From: an uncultured Prevotellaceae bacterium
GTDB taxonomy: Bacteria; Bacteroidota; Bacteroidia; Bacteroidales; Bacteroidaceae
DNA length: 64,000 nucleotides
NCBI GenBank assembly: GCA_902770845.1
Contig: CACXUV010000002.1
Span: 1-64,000 of the forward strand
Reading direction: 5' to 3'
Below the pieces are notes generated by a model that searched no databases, was not told the origin of the DNA, and saw nothing but the letters and a program-made list of their open reading frames with translations. Shown in pieces: positions 34,430-43,776 of the stretch (positions within the stretch are counted from its first letter, which is position 1; each line of letters opens with the position of its first letter). Position numbers and translations under genes: made by a program.

Positions 34430-34458
34430 AGAAAGCTGCCCCACGGGCAGCTTTCTTC
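34428..34458. terminator. Bidirectional terminator between glsB and dgt
   Basis: A perfect 14-bp stem (GAAGAAAGCTGCCC at 34428-34441, GGGCAGCTTTCTTC at 34445-34458) with a 3-nt loop. It overlaps the glsB stop on one side and the dgt stop on the other, so it can serve both convergent genes. Confidence 0.85.
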
Positions 34459-35800
34459 AGATAATGGGAAGCGAGATACCGCATATTTTCTGGTAAACAT
34501 CGAGCGCGTAGACGTCGGTCATGCCGCTGATGTAGTCTATCACGGCCATCAGCCGCGTCTCCAGGTCGGCACTCTCAATGTCGTACTGACTGCTCACGCG
34601 GCCAATCAGCTGGCGCGAGTAGTAGCGCTCCGGATGCTCAATGGCCTCGATCATCAGTTCCATCAGGGTGGCCATGATGCGATAACCCGACAGCTCCACG
34701 TCGAGAACAGGCTTGCTCATGTAGATTTGCTCCTTCGAAATGAGCGTGCAGTGCTTATAGGCTTCGCGCTGCAAGGGGGCAATGTGGTCGATGAGCGAGC
34801 CCGTGAAGCGGCCCTGCAATATTTCGTCCTCATGCTCCAGGAAGGTGCGCGCGCACTCGTTTTCCAGCTTGCCTATCACGCAGGCGCGCAAATACTGAAT
34901 CTTTTCGTTGTCGTCGGTCAACTGCTCGCAGGCTATGCGCTGCATGATTTTCTGCTGCGTCGTTTCGTCGAAGAAGTTCAGCATCAGTCTTGAAGTCTCG
35001 TCGACCGACAGAATCTTCAGCTTGTGGGCATCTTCGAGGTCCATGATTTCATAGCAGATGTCGTCGGCCGCTTCGACCAGATACACCAGCGGATGGCGGG
35101 CATAGCGCAGCGGCTGGCCAGGCTCTGAGAGGCAAATAATGCCCATTTCATCGGCTATTCGCTGGTAGGTGGGCGCTTCGCTGCAGAAGAATCCGAACTT
35201 GCCTTTCTTGCCGGCAAGGGCCGACGAGAAAGGATACTTGACGATGGAGGCCAGCGACGAGTAGGTCATGACAAAGCCGCCGGGACGGCGCCCGCAGAAT
35301 TGATGGGTCAGCAGGCGGAAGGCGTTGGCGTTGCCTTCAAAGTGGGTGATGTCGTTCCAGAAGTCTTCGCTCACCTTCTCTTTCAGATAGGCACCCTTGC
35401 CTTCGGTGAAGAAGGTCTGAATGGCCTTTTCGCCAGAGTGGCCAAAAGGCGGATTGCCCATGTCGTGGGCCAGACAGGCGGTGGCCACGATCTGGCCAAT
35501 CTCAGCAAACAACGGGCCGATGGAATCGCCTTTTTTTGACAAAATGTGCTGGCTCACGTCGTTGCCGAGCGACATGCCCACGCTGGCCACTTCGAGCGAG
35601 TGGGTCAGGCGGTTGTGCACAAACACGCTGCCGGGAAGAGGAAACACCTGGGTCTTGTTCTGCATGCGCCGGAACGGGGCCGAGAAGATAAGACGGTCGT
35701 AGTCGCGCTTGAACTCCGTGCGGTCGTCGTGACGCTCCGGGTGCCGGTGTTCCTGGCCCAGCCGGCGGTTCGATATGAGTTGGTTCCAGTTCATCATCAT
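34457..35800 (-). CDS. dgt: Deoxyguanosinetriphosphate triphosphohydrolase-like protein
   Basis: An HD-domain dNTPase that splits dGTP (and often other dNTPs) into the nucleoside and triphosphate. It has 447 residues. The HD metal ligands lie in NRLTHSLEVASVG and CLAHDMGNPPFGHSGE; FSAPFRRMQNKTQVFP is the N-terminal family signature. Three consecutive ATG codons (35800, 35797, 35794) are possible starts. The promoter element at 35805-35812 leaves a very short or no leader. It is divergent from dut, another dNTP-pool gene. Confidence 0.9.
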   Translation of the reverse strand: MMMNWNQLISNRRLGQEHRHPERHDDRTEFKRDYDRLIFSAPFRRMQNKTQVFPLPGSVFVHNRLTHSLEVASVGMSLGNDVSQHILSKKGDSIGPLFAEIGQIVATACLAHDMGNPPFGHSGEKAIQTFFTEGKGAYLKEKVSEDFWNDITHFEGNANAFRLLTHQFCGRRPGGFVMTYSSLASIVKYPFSSALAGKKGKFGFFCSEAPTYQRIADEMGIICLSEPGQPLRYARHPLVYLVEAADDICYEIMDLEDAHKLKILSVDETSRLMLNFFDETTQQKIMQRIACEQLTDDNEKIQYLRACVIGKLENECARTFLEHEDEILQGRFTGSLIDHIAPLQREAYKHCTLISKEQIYMSKPVLDVELSGYRIMATLMELMIEAIEHPERYYSRQLIGRVSSQYDIESADLETRLMAVIDYISGMTDVYALDVYQKICGISLPII

Positions 35801-35804
35801 GCTG

Positions 35805-35812
35805 CAAAAGTA
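35805..35812 (-). promoter_or_regulatory. dgt -7 promoter element
   Basis: TACTTTTG on the minus strand, only 4 bases before the first dgt ATG, suggesting a leaderless or very short-leader mRNA. Confidence 0.5.
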
Positions 35813-35875
35813 CTACTTTTTCAGCATAAAAACACATTTTAGCACTAAAAATATGGCTGTTTCAGCAGAATTCTG

Positions 35876-35883
35876 TAATTTTG
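35876..35883 (+). promoter_or_regulatory. dut -7 promoter element
   Basis: TAATTTTG, 10 bases before the first possible dut ATG at 35894 and 22 before ATG 35906. Confidence 0.6.
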
Positions 35884-35893
35884 CACGTTATAT

Positions 35894-36340
35894 ATGAATA
35901 AGGTAATGAAAATCAAAGTTGTCAACCGGGGGCACCAGCCCCTGCCTGCCTATGCCACAGAACAGAGTGCAGGCATGGACCTGAGGGCCAATATCAGCGA
36001 GCCCGTGGTGCTGCGTCCCATGGAGCGCAGGCTCATTCCCACCGGACTGCACATCGCCTTGCCCGATGGCTGCGAGGCACAGGTGCGTCCGCGCAGCGGT
36101 CTTGCGCTGAAGCATGGCATCACCGTGCTCAATGCACCGGGCACCATCGACGCCGACTATCGCGGCGAAGTGGGGGTGGTGCTCGTCAATTTGTCGGATG
36201 CCGACTTTGTGGTCAACGATGGCGAGCGCATTGCGCAGCTGGTCATTGCACGCTACGAAAAGGCCGCTTTCATCGAAGTGGAAAGCCTCGACGAGACCGA
36301 ACGCGGACAGGGCGGCTATGGTCACACGGGAGTAAAATGA
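35894..36340 (+). CDS. dut: dUTP diphosphatase
   Basis: dUTPase hydrolyses dUTP to dUMP, keeping uracil out of DNA and feeding dTMP synthesis. It has 148 residues, the trimeric type. All five motifs are visible: [19 protein letters not shown], the uracil-binding hairpin [23 protein letters not shown], and the C-terminal [14 protein letters not shown] 35906 (MKIKVVN) is an alternative start closer to the family norm. The stop overlaps the next ATG. Confidence 0.95.
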   Translation: MNKVMKIKVVNRGHQPLPAYATEQSAGMDLRANISEPVVLRPMERRLIPTGLHIALPDGCEAQVRPRSGLALKHGITVLNAPGTIDADYRGEVGVVLVNLSDADFVVNDGERIAQLVIARYEKAAFIEVESLDETERGQGGYGHTGVK

Positions 36341-38064
36341 GAAGAATGCTTGAAATGAAAGTCTTGCACCAACGGCTTCTGGCCGCTGTGCTTCTGGGGG
36401 CCAGTCTGCTTCCTGTGCAGGCTGCCCGCGACGAGCAGGACAGAAAGTACGACGTGTACTTCCTGGAGGCCATGATGCAGCGGCAGAAAGGGCATCACGA
36501 TGCAGCCTTCGACCTGCTGGGCCGTTGCATCGAGCTGCGCCCCGATGCAGCCGAAGCCCACTTCTTCCAGGCCCAGTACTATGCCGAAATGAAGATGAAC
36601 GACGAGGCTGTGCGGGCCTATAGGAGGGCCTACGACCTTTGTCCCGACAATGTTACCTACATGGAAACGCTCGCCCAGGTCTATGTGGCACAGGAGCAGT
36701 GGGACTCGGCCATTGTCGTCGTGAACCGCCTCTATGAGAAAGACAAGGGGCGACAGGACATGCTCGAAATGCTCTACCGCCTGCACCTGCAGCAGCGAAG
36801 CTTCGACAAGGCGGTGGAGGTGCTGAACCAGATGGAGCAGAACGACGGAAAAAGCGAGCGGCTGTCGCTGGCCAAGAGCAGTCTCTTCATGCAAATGGGC
36901 AGGAAGGAAGAGGCCATCAACGAGGTGAAGGCCCTCTCGGAGCAATATCCCAACGACCTGAACTACCGCACCCTGTATGCCAATGCGCTGATGATGGACG
37001 ACCGCACCGATGAGGCCAGGCAGGTGTTGCGCCGCATTCTGGCCGAAGAGCCCGCCAACTACCGTGCACAGCTGGCCTTGCGCACCTACTATCTGGACAT
37101 TCAGGACACGCTGCGTGCCGACTCACTCACCCGAAGTCTGCTGCTGAACGCCAACACCAGTCTGGACGAAAAGGTGGGGCTGATGCGGCAGGAGATAGGC
37201 TACAGCGAGCAGCAGGGCGGCGACAGCACCCGCGTGCTGGCCCTGTTCCGCGAAATGCTGGGACAGCCCGGCGTCAGCGCCGACATGGCTGAGTTCTGTG
37301 CGGCCTACATGAAACTGAAGCAGATGCCTCGCGACAGCGTGAGCAAGATGCTGTTGCGCGCGCTCGAGATTGCTCCCGACCAGGCTTCGGCACGGTTGCA
37401 GCTAGTGCAGTATGCCTGGGAAGACGAAGACGACGAGCAGGTTATCAGTCTTTGCCGGGAGGCACGCCAGTATAATCCCGATGAAATGGCCTTTTATTAC
37501 TATCAGGGCATGGCCTTCTACCGGCAGAACGACCACGAAAGGGCACTGGAAGCTTTCCAGAACGGCATCAGCGTGATTACCGACGAAAGCAATCCTGCCA
37601 TCGTGTCGGACTTCTATGCCGTCATGGGCGACCTCCTGCATCTGAAGGGCAGGGTCAGGGAAGCCTTTGCAGCCTACGATTCCTGTCTGCAATGGAAGGA
37701 CGACAACATCGGTTGCCTGAACAACTATGCTTACTACCTGAGCGAACTGGGACAGCAACTGGACCGTGCCGAGGAAATGAGCTACAAGACCATCAAGGCA
37801 GAACCCAAGAACCCAACCTATCTTGACACCTATGCCTGGATCATGTTCATGCAGGGACGTTATGCCGAAGCGCGCATCTACATTGAACAGACCCTGCAGA
37901 ACGACTCTGCCACGAGCGGCGTGGTGCTGGAGCATGCCGGCGACATCTACGCCATGAACGGCGATCTGGACACGGCCTTGCGCTACTGGCAGCAGGCCCT
38001 GAAAGACCTGCCGGGCAAGAAGGTGCTGATGAGGAAGATCAAGCGGAAACGCTACGTGAAGTGA
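36337..38064 (+). CDS. TPR-repeat exported protein
   Basis: A 575-residue protein with a signal peptide (about 8-30, [16 protein letters not shown]) and at least eight tetratricopeptide repeats, for example [20 protein letters not shown] and [22 protein letters not shown] proteins are scaffolds. It is translationally coupled to dut (ATGA) and followed by a LolB-like lipoprotein and an EnvC-like protein, so a role in envelope assembly is plausible but inferred from context. Confidence 0.85.
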   Translation: MRRMLEMKVLHQRLLAAVLLGASLLPVQAARDEQDRKYDVYFLEAMMQRQKGHHDAAFDLLGRCIELRPDAAEAHFFQAQYYAEMKMNDEAVRAYRRAYDLCPDNVTYMETLAQVYVAQEQWDSAIVVVNRLYEKDKGRQDMLEMLYRLHLQQRSFDKAVEVLNQMEQNDGKSERLSLAKSSLFMQMGRKEEAINEVKALSEQYPNDLNYRTLYANALMMDDRTDEARQVLRRILAEEPANYRAQLALRTYYLDIQDTLRADSLTRSLLLNANTSLDEKVGLMRQEIGYSEQQGGDSTRVLALFREMLGQPGVSADMAEFCAAYMKLKQMPRDSVSKMLLRALEIAPDQASARLQLVQYAWEDEDDEQVISLCREARQYNPDEMAFYYYQGMAFYRQNDHERALEAFQNGISVITDESNPAIVSDFYAVMGDLLHLKGRVREAFAAYDSCLQWKDDNIGCLNNYAYYLSELGQQLDRAEEMSYKTIKAEPKNPTYLDTYAWIMFMQGRYAEARIYIEQTLQNDSATSGVVLEHAGDIYAMNGDLDTALRYWQQALKDLPGKKVLMRKIKRKRYVK

Positions 38065-38108
38065 AACAACCCGCATGAGGGAACAATAACGAAAAATACA
38101 TAAAGAAA

Positions 38109-38966
38109 ATGAAACTATCGAGCATTACAAAACTGGCCGCACTGGCCGTCACGCTGAGCCTGGCTTCGTGTGGCACGCACAAGAAAGCCACGGAGACGGA
38201 GGAGAAAAAAACTGAAGTCAAGAACCTGGAAGTGCAGTCTGACTTTCTGAAAAGGGTGAACGGAACGGCCTATGACAAAACCAAGGCCGTGTCGTCGAAA
38301 CTCAAGTTCACAGTGGAGATGGGCGCACAGAAGCTACGCCTCACAGGAAACCTGCGCATGATGCGCGATGACGTGATTCGCCTGCAGCTCATGGCCTTTG
38401 GCTTCGTGGAGGCAGGACGCCTGGAGTTCACCAAGGACTATGTGCTGATCATGGACCGCATCAACAAGCAGTATTTGCAGGTGCCCTATAAGTATGTGGA
38501 CTTCCTGCGCAACAGCGGCATCGATTTCTATACCTTGCAGGCTTTGTTCTGGGACGAGCTGTTCATTCCCGGCAACACACAGGTGGACCAGGATGCACTG
38601 TCGAACTTCACAACCAACATGGGTGGCGACGAGGCCATCATCTATCTGGAACAGGGAAAGATAAACTACAGCTGGCTGGCCAACGAGAAGACGGGACGCA
38701 TCAAGATGACCAACATCATGTATCGCGACCCCGTGAACGGCAATGCACAGCTGAACTGGGACTACGACGGCTACAGCCCACTGAACGGAAGCCTCTTCCC
38801 CGACAACATGATCGTGACGCTCACGCTGCCCCAGAAAGAGGTGAAAGTGGAAATAAAGCTGACCTATCTTGGCTCTGACTACAACTGGGAACCTCGCACC
38901 ACCGTTTCGGACAAATACCGGAAGGTGGAAATCGACGAGATTCTGCGACGCTTCATGAATCTTTAG
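38109..38966 (+). CDS. DUF4292 lipoprotein (LolB-like)
   Basis: A 285-residue lipoprotein with lipobox LSLASC (Cys21). DUF4292 members have a LolA/LolB-like half-barrel fold and are thought to help lipoproteins or lipids reach the outer membrane. Features include KLRLTGNLRMMRDDVIRL and LEFTKDYVLIMDRINKQYL. The stop lies in a 12-nt direct repeat (GAATCTTTAGTT twice, 38958-38981). It lies between the TPR gene and envC. Confidence 0.85.
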   Translation: MKLSSITKLAALAVTLSLASCGTHKKATETEEKKTEVKNLEVQSDFLKRVNGTAYDKTKAVSSKLKFTVEMGAQKLRLTGNLRMMRDDVIRLQLMAFGFVEAGRLEFTKDYVLIMDRINKQYLQVPYKYVDFLRNSGIDFYTLQALFWDELFIPGNTQVDQDALSNFTTNMGGDEAIIYLEQGKINYSWLANEKTGRIKMTNIMYRDPVNGNAQLNWDYDGYSPLNGSLFPDNMIVTLTLPQKEVKVEIKLTYLGSDYNWEPRTTVSDKYRKVEIDEILRRFMNL

Positions 38967-38982
38967 TTGAATCTTTAGTTCT

Positions 38983-40644
38983 ATGAAGAAGGCTCTTGTC
39001 ATGCTTCTTTTGCTGGTGTCTTGCCTTGCTGTGGATGCACAGAAAAGCAAGACTGCGGCTCAGCGTAAGCCCGCTGCCACCGCGAAACAGACGGCAAAGA
39101 AACAGACCTCTGCTGCCAGACAGACCTCGCGAAAGGCGGCCGCAACCTCGAAAAAACAGCAGGCTGCCAGACGGACGAAAGGCAAGACGACGGCCACGAA
39201 GGGCAAACGACAGCAGACCGCTGCGAAGAAGCAGCAACCCACCGTGTCGGGACTGCGCGCACAGAAAGAAAAGGTGGTCAGGGAGCGCACGGCCAACGTG
39301 AAGCGAAAGGCTGAACTGGAGCGCAACGTGAAGCGGGGCTTGGAGAATCTTATGACGCTCGATACAGAGATTGCCAGGCAGCGAAAGCTCATCGACACCA
39401 TTCGCAGCAACATTTCGACGCTGAGCGGCCACATCACCATGCTCGACAGTCAGCTGGTGACCCTCGGCCATGAACTCGACGAGCGACGCAACCGCTACAT
39501 GCAGTCCATGCGCTACATGCACCGCAATCGTTCCATTCAGAACCAGCTGATGTTTATCTTCAGTGCCGACAACTTCAACCAGATGTACCGCAGACTGCGC
39601 TTTTCGCGCGAATATGCCTCCTATCAGAGGGCTCAGGGCGAAGCCGTGAAGTCGAAACAAGAGCAGGTGACGCGGAAAAAAGAAGAGCTCAGTGCGGCCA
39701 AAAAGCAGAAGAACCAGCTGCTTTCGCGCGGAGAACAGGAGAAACGCACGCTGGAAGGCAAGCAGAACGAGCAGCAGGTGCAGGTGGACCAGCTGAAGAA
39801 ACAGCAGAAGACCGTGCAGAAGCTCATTGAGAAGCAACAGCGGGAAGAGGCCGAGCTGAACGCGCGCATAGACAAGCTGATAGCCGAGGAGATTGCCCGT
39901 GAAAAGGCACGGCGCGAGGCTGAGGCACGAAAGAAGGCCGCTGCCGAGGCTGCCAGGAAGCGGGCTGAGGAACTGGCACGCAAGAAAGCGGCTGCCGAGG
40001 CTGCACGCAAAGAGAGCGAACGGCGTATAGCCGAGGCAAAGGCACGGGAAGAGAAGGCCAAGGCAGAAGCGCGGGCTGCATCGAGGGAGGCGAAGGCTGC
40101 GGCCCGCAAAAAAGCTGAAGAGGCGGAGGCGGCGCGTAAGGCTGCCGAGCGCAGGGCCCATGAGGAAGAAGTGGCACGCCGACAGGAGATTGACCAGGCC
40201 AGGAAGGCCGAGGAAGACTATTCCGTTCCGGCGGCTGACCGCAAGCTCAGTGGCAGTTTCGAGGCCAACAAGGGCCGCTTGCCGTTGCCCATCACGGGTG
40301 CCTACAAGCTGGTTCGTGGCTTTGGGGCCTACACTCCCGAAGGCACCCGCGTGCAACTGCAAAGCAACGGATGGCATCTGAAAGGGCAGTCGGGCAGCAG
40401 GGCACAGTGCATTTTCGACGGAGAGGTGAGTGGCATCTACTACCAAGGCGGCTCTTACATCGTCACCGTGCGCCATGGCAAGTACATTTCGGCTTATATC
40501 AACCTTGCCTCGGTCAGCGTGCGCAAGGGCCAGCAGGTGTCAGCACGACAGGTGCTGGGCACGCTGGGCGGCGACAACACCATGCAGTTCCAGCTGCGCA
40601 ACTGGACCAGTCTGCTCAACCCCAGTCGCTGGTTGGGCCGATAG
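38983..40644 (+). CDS. envC: EnvC-like murein hydrolase activator, degenerate M23 domain
   Basis: A 553-residue secreted protein with signal peptide (about 1-19), a Lys/Ala/Thr-rich segment (about 20-95), long coiled coils (about 95-400, rich in Ala/Glu/Arg/Lys) and a C-terminal LytM/M23 domain (about 430-553). The zinc ligands of active M23 peptidases are missing: HGKYISAYINL has Asn where the HxH second His belongs, and MQFQLR replaces LHFEIR. It should therefore activate amidases rather than cut, as EnvC does. The Lys/Ala-rich N-terminal stretch is longer than usual. Confidence 0.85.
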   Translation: MKKALVMLLLLVSCLAVDAQKSKTAAQRKPAATAKQTAKKQTSAARQTSRKAAATSKKQQAARRTKGKTTATKGKRQQTAAKKQQPTVSGLRAQKEKVVRERTANVKRKAELERNVKRGLENLMTLDTEIARQRKLIDTIRSNISTLSGHITMLDSQLVTLGHELDERRNRYMQSMRYMHRNRSIQNQLMFIFSADNFNQMYRRLRFSREYASYQRAQGEAVKSKQEQVTRKKEELSAAKKQKNQLLSRGEQEKRTLEGKQNEQQVQVDQLKKQQKTVQKLIEKQQREEAELNARIDKLIAEEIAREKARREAEARKKAAAEAARKRAEELARKKAAAEAARKESERRIAEAKAREEKAKAEARAASREAKAAARKKAEEAEAARKAAERRAHEEEVARRQEIDQARKAEEDYSVPAADRKLSGSFEANKGRLPLPITGAYKLVRGFGAYTPEGTRVQLQSNGWHLKGQSGSRAQCIFDGEVSGIYYQGGSYIVTVRHGKYISAYINLASVSVRKGQQVSARQVLGTLGGDNTMQFQLRNWTSLLNPSRWLGR

Positions 40645-40650
40645 AACTCA

Positions 40651-41811
40651 TTACGAAAAAGTTTCGGAAATCAGGATGCTGTACTTTTGTATGGCATCCT
40701 TTATTTCGCTCAGACAGATGAACTCGTCGGCTGAATGGCTGCGGCTGCTCTGTCCGGGGCCCAGCTTGAACGACGGGAAGGGCATCAGGGCCTGGTCGGA
40801 GAGCGTGGGCGAGCCAAAGGGCACCATGCCCATGCCCACGCACTGCTGAATGAGCGGGTGGTCTTGTGCAATGCTCGACGAGTGCAGGCGGAAGGAGCGT
40901 GCTTCCAGCCGGCATTTCTTCATGTTTTTCTTCAGGAAATCGAACACCTCTTCATTCTGATACAGCTCGTTGGTGCGCACGTCGATGATGAAGTGCAGCT
41001 TGTCGGGCACCACGTTGTGCTGTGTGCCGGCCTCGACCACCGTCACCGAGAGCTTCGTGGGGCCCAGGAAAGGACTCACCTTTGGAAAGCGATAGTCGCG
41101 CAGCCACACCAGGTCGTCCAAGGCTTCGTAGATGGCATTCACCCCTTCGTTGCGGGCGGCATGTCCGCTCACACCGTCGGCGTAGCCGTCAATCACCATC
41201 AGCCCCTTCTCTGCCACAGCAGGCTGCATGCCGGTGGGTTCGCCCACGATGGCCACATCTATTGCGGGCAGTAAGGGCAGGGCACGCACAATGCCGTCCT
41301 TGCCCGACACCTCTTCTTCGCAGGAGGCCAGGAAGATAAGGTTGGGCTGAGTGATGGGAGTGGAATTCTGAGGGGAGTGAACTGCATCTGCAAACATTCT
41401 GAACACCTGCAGCAGCGACACCAGACCGCCGCCGCAGTCGTTGGAACCCAGTCCGTAGAGGCGGTCGCCCTCGATTTGCGGCACAAAGGGGTCGCGCGTC
41501 CAGGTGGCCACGGGCTTCACCGTGTCGATATGGGCATTGAGCAGCAGCGTGGGGCTGGCGGGGTTGAAGTGTGGCGAAACGGCCCAGATGTTGTTGCCCT
41601 CGCGCTGTGGCTGCAAGCCCCAGTGGGCCATCCTGGTGAAGAGCACGTCGGCCGCGTGGCTTTCGTTGCGGCTCACCCGTGGTGTGGCAATCAGCTCCTG
41701 GAGCAGTTCCACCGCATCGTCGAAATATCGTCTTGTATTTTCCATAACTGTTGGCAAAGATACATCCTTAGACTGGCGGAGCCTCGCAATTACTTCTGTC
41801 TTTGCCTTCAT
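40651..41811 (-). CDS. M20 metallo-deacylase (ArgE-like)
   Basis: A zinc peptidase/deacylase of the M20 family, most like acetylornithine/succinylornithine deacetylases of arginine synthesis. Metal-site motifs are NAHIDTVKPV, GLGSNDCGGGLV, SCEEEVSGKDG and VGEPTG. It has 386 residues from the ATG at 41811, which has AGGAGG 8 bases upstream, a rare true Shine-Dalgarno here. The in-frame ATG at 41745 gives 363 residues, nearer the family norm, and has its own TATCTTTG element at 41755-41762. Both starts may be used. No other arg gene is nearby, so substrate is uncertain. Confidence 0.8.
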   Translation of the reverse strand: MKAKTEVIARLRQSKDVSLPTVMENTRRYFDDAVELLQELIATPRVSRNESHAADVLFTRMAHWGLQPQREGNNIWAVSPHFNPASPTLLLNAHIDTVKPVATWTRDPFVPQIEGDRLYGLGSNDCGGGLVSLLQVFRMFADAVHSPQNSTPITQPNLIFLASCEEEVSGKDGIVRALPLLPAIDVAIVGEPTGMQPAVAEKGLMVIDGYADGVSGHAARNEGVNAIYEALDDLVWLRDYRFPKVSPFLGPTKLSVTVVEAGTQHNVVPDKLHFIIDVRTNELYQNEEVFDFLKKNMKKCRLEARSFRLHSSSIAQDHPLIQQCVGMGMVPFGSPTLSDQALMPFPSFKLGPGQSSRSHSADEFICLSEIKDAIQKYSILISETFS

Positions 41812-41870
41812 ATTTTTTGTCCTCCTAAATTATGTATGATATATTTCTCTTGAGATTGAAATCTCAGCTG

Positions 41871-41878
41871 CAAAGATA
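41871..41878 (-). promoter_or_regulatory. Outer -7 promoter element of the M20 gene
   Basis: TATCTTTG on the minus strand, 60 bases before the ATG at 41811. A second match lies at 41755-41762, inside the longer reading frame and just before the alternative start 41745. Confidence 0.5.
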
Positions 41879-41896
41879 CGAATTTATTTTGAAAAG

Positions 41897-41928
41897 TTTG
41901 GCAGTCTCGTTATTTTTCTCTACTTTTG
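41897..41928 (+). promoter_or_regulatory. Promoter of the acyl-CoA synthetase gene
   Basis: -33 TTTG (41897-41900), a 20-nt spacer and -7 TACTTTTG (41921-41928). The ATG at 41959 follows 30 bases later. Confidence 0.7.
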
Positions 41929-41958
41929 CAATTGTATTTATATAATAAGGTGAAGTAT

Positions 41959-43770
41959 ATGCAGCAGATTAACAGTCATCTGTCACGTCTCGTTCATGAT
42001 GTCGCCGCCCAGCTGGGCGATCGCGAGGCACTCATCTACAAGGATTTCGGTGGTAGCACGTGGAAAAGCTATTCCTGGAACCAGTTCTCTGCCATTGTCA
42101 AGCAGGTGTCGAATGCCATGCTCAATATGGGCATTGGGGTGCAGGAAAATGTTGGCATCTTCTCGCAGAACTCCGTGCAGTACCTGTTTTGCGACTTTGG
42201 CGCGTGGGGCATCAGGGCCACCACCATCCCGTTCTACGCCACCAGCAGCGAACAGCAGATTCAGTTCATGGTGTCCGACGCCAAGATTCGCTTCCTGTTT
42301 GTGGGCGAGCAGGAACAGTTTGACAAAGCCAAGCGCGTGTTCCCCATGTGCAAGACGCTGGAGCGCATTATTGTCTACGATCCGGCAGTGCGCGTCGATG
42401 CCAGCGACTCGTCGGCCATGTATTTCGACGAGTTCCTGCGCCTGGGCGAGGGACTGCCCCGCCAGAGCGAGGTGGAGAGCTTGCAGGCACAAGCCAGCTT
42501 CGATGAAATCGCCAATATTCTTTACACCAGTGGCACCACGGGCGACTCGAAGGGCGTTATTCTCACCCATGGCCAGTATCATGCTGCCTTTGAAGCCAAC
42601 GGCAAGTGCGTGCCCGTAGATGAGAACGACCGCGTGATGAACTTCCTGCCCTTCACCCATATCTTTGAGAAAGGCTGGAAAATTCTGTGTATCACCGCTG
42701 GTGCGCGCCTCATTGTGAACACTCGTCCCATGGAGGTGCAGCAGAGCATGCGCGAAACGCATCCCACCTGCATGTCGGCTGTGCCCCGTTTCTGGGAAAA
42801 GGTCTACATGGGTGTGCAGGAGAAGATTGAAAATTCGGGTGCCGTGCAGCGCAAGCTGTTCCAGCATGCCTTGTCGGTGGGCCGCAAGCACAATATTGAG
42901 TATCTGGCCAACGGGCGTCGCCCACCCATGGCCCTGCATCTGGAGTATGAGATGCTGAATAAAACGGTGTTCTCACTCGTGCGCAAGGAACTGGGACTAG
43001 AGAATGCACATTTCTTCCCAACGGCAGGTGCCACCGTGTCGAGCCATGTGGAGGAATTTGTCCATTCCATCGGCATTAATATGATTGTGGGCTACGGCCT
43101 CACGGAAAGTCTGGCCACTGTGTCGTGCGACCACCTGGGCAAACCTTTCACCGTGGGTTCGGTGGGGCACCCCATCGAGGGCATCAGCGTGAAGATCAGT
43201 GAAGAGGGCGAAATTCTGCTGAAGGGTCCCACCATCACACGTGGCTACTACAACCGCGACGACATCACCCGCGACTCGTTCACAGCCGACGGCTATTTCC
43301 GTACTGGCGATTCGGGCTACATGCAGAACGGCGAGCTGTTCCTGAAAGACCGAATCAAGGATCTTTTCAAGACTTCGAACGGTAAATACATTGCCCCGCA
43401 GATGATCGAGTCGAAGCTGCTCGTCGACAAATACATCGACCAGATTGCCATCATTGCCGACCAGCGCAAGTTTGTTTCTGCCCTCATCATTCCAGTCTAC
43501 TCGTTGCTTGAGGAGTATGCCCGTGAGCACAACATCTCGTTTGAAAGTCGTGAGGATTTGTGCAAAAATGAGCGAATCCATCGAATGATGATGGACCGCA
43601 TCGACACCCTTCAGCAGCAGCTGGCCCACTACGAACAGGTGAAGCGCTTCACCCTGCTGCCCCACCACCTGTCGATGGAGAAGGGCGAGCTGACGAACAC
43701 GCTGAAGATTCGCCGCCGCGTGCTCAACGAAAACTATAAGGAACAAATCGACGCGATGTACGCCGAATAA
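41959..43770 (+). CDS. Long-chain acyl-CoA synthetase (AMP-binding)
   Basis: An adenylate-forming ligase that activates fatty acids with ATP and CoA. It has 603 residues. The P-loop YTSGTTGDSKG is at 189-199; GYGLTES, YFRTGDSGY and KDRIKDLFKTSNGKYIAP (hinge and catalytic Lys region) follow. I chose ATG 41959 because the -7 element at 41921-41928 overlaps the in-frame upstream start at 41926. The best guess is long-chain fatty acids; the family cannot be resolved further by eye. Confidence 0.9.
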   Translation: MQQINSHLSRLVHDVAAQLGDREALIYKDFGGSTWKSYSWNQFSAIVKQVSNAMLNMGIGVQENVGIFSQNSVQYLFCDFGAWGIRATTIPFYATSSEQQIQFMVSDAKIRFLFVGEQEQFDKAKRVFPMCKTLERIIVYDPAVRVDASDSSAMYFDEFLRLGEGLPRQSEVESLQAQASFDEIANILYTSGTTGDSKGVILTHGQYHAAFEANGKCVPVDENDRVMNFLPFTHIFEKGWKILCITAGARLIVNTRPMEVQQSMRETHPTCMSAVPRFWEKVYMGVQEKIENSGAVQRKLFQHALSVGRKHNIEYLANGRRPPMALHLEYEMLNKTVFSLVRKELGLENAHFFPTAGATVSSHVEEFVHSIGINMIVGYGLTESLATVSCDHLGKPFTVGSVGHPIEGISVKISEEGEILLKGPTITRGYYNRDDITRDSFTADGYFRTGDSGYMQNGELFLKDRIKDLFKTSNGKYIAPQMIESKLLVDKYIDQIAIIADQRKFVSALIIPVYSLLEEYAREHNISFESREDLCKNERIHRMMMDRIDTLQQQLAHYEQVKRFTLLPHHLSMEKGELTNTLKIRRRVLNENYKEQIDAMYAE

Positions 43771-43776
43771 AAGTAT

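Noticed and set aside
38958..38981. The 12-nt direct repeat GAATCTTTAGTT at the end of the DUF4292 gene as a frameshift or attachment site
   Set aside because: It lies across the stop codon and only duplicates it. No mobile element is nearby.
43771..43776. Possible assembly join near 43.77 kb, because simple AT-rich repeats and gene remnants are commoner to the right
   Set aside because: The acyl-CoA synthetase and prfB are 6 bp apart with ordinary sequence, promoter style is the same on both sides, and no break in reading frames is seen.
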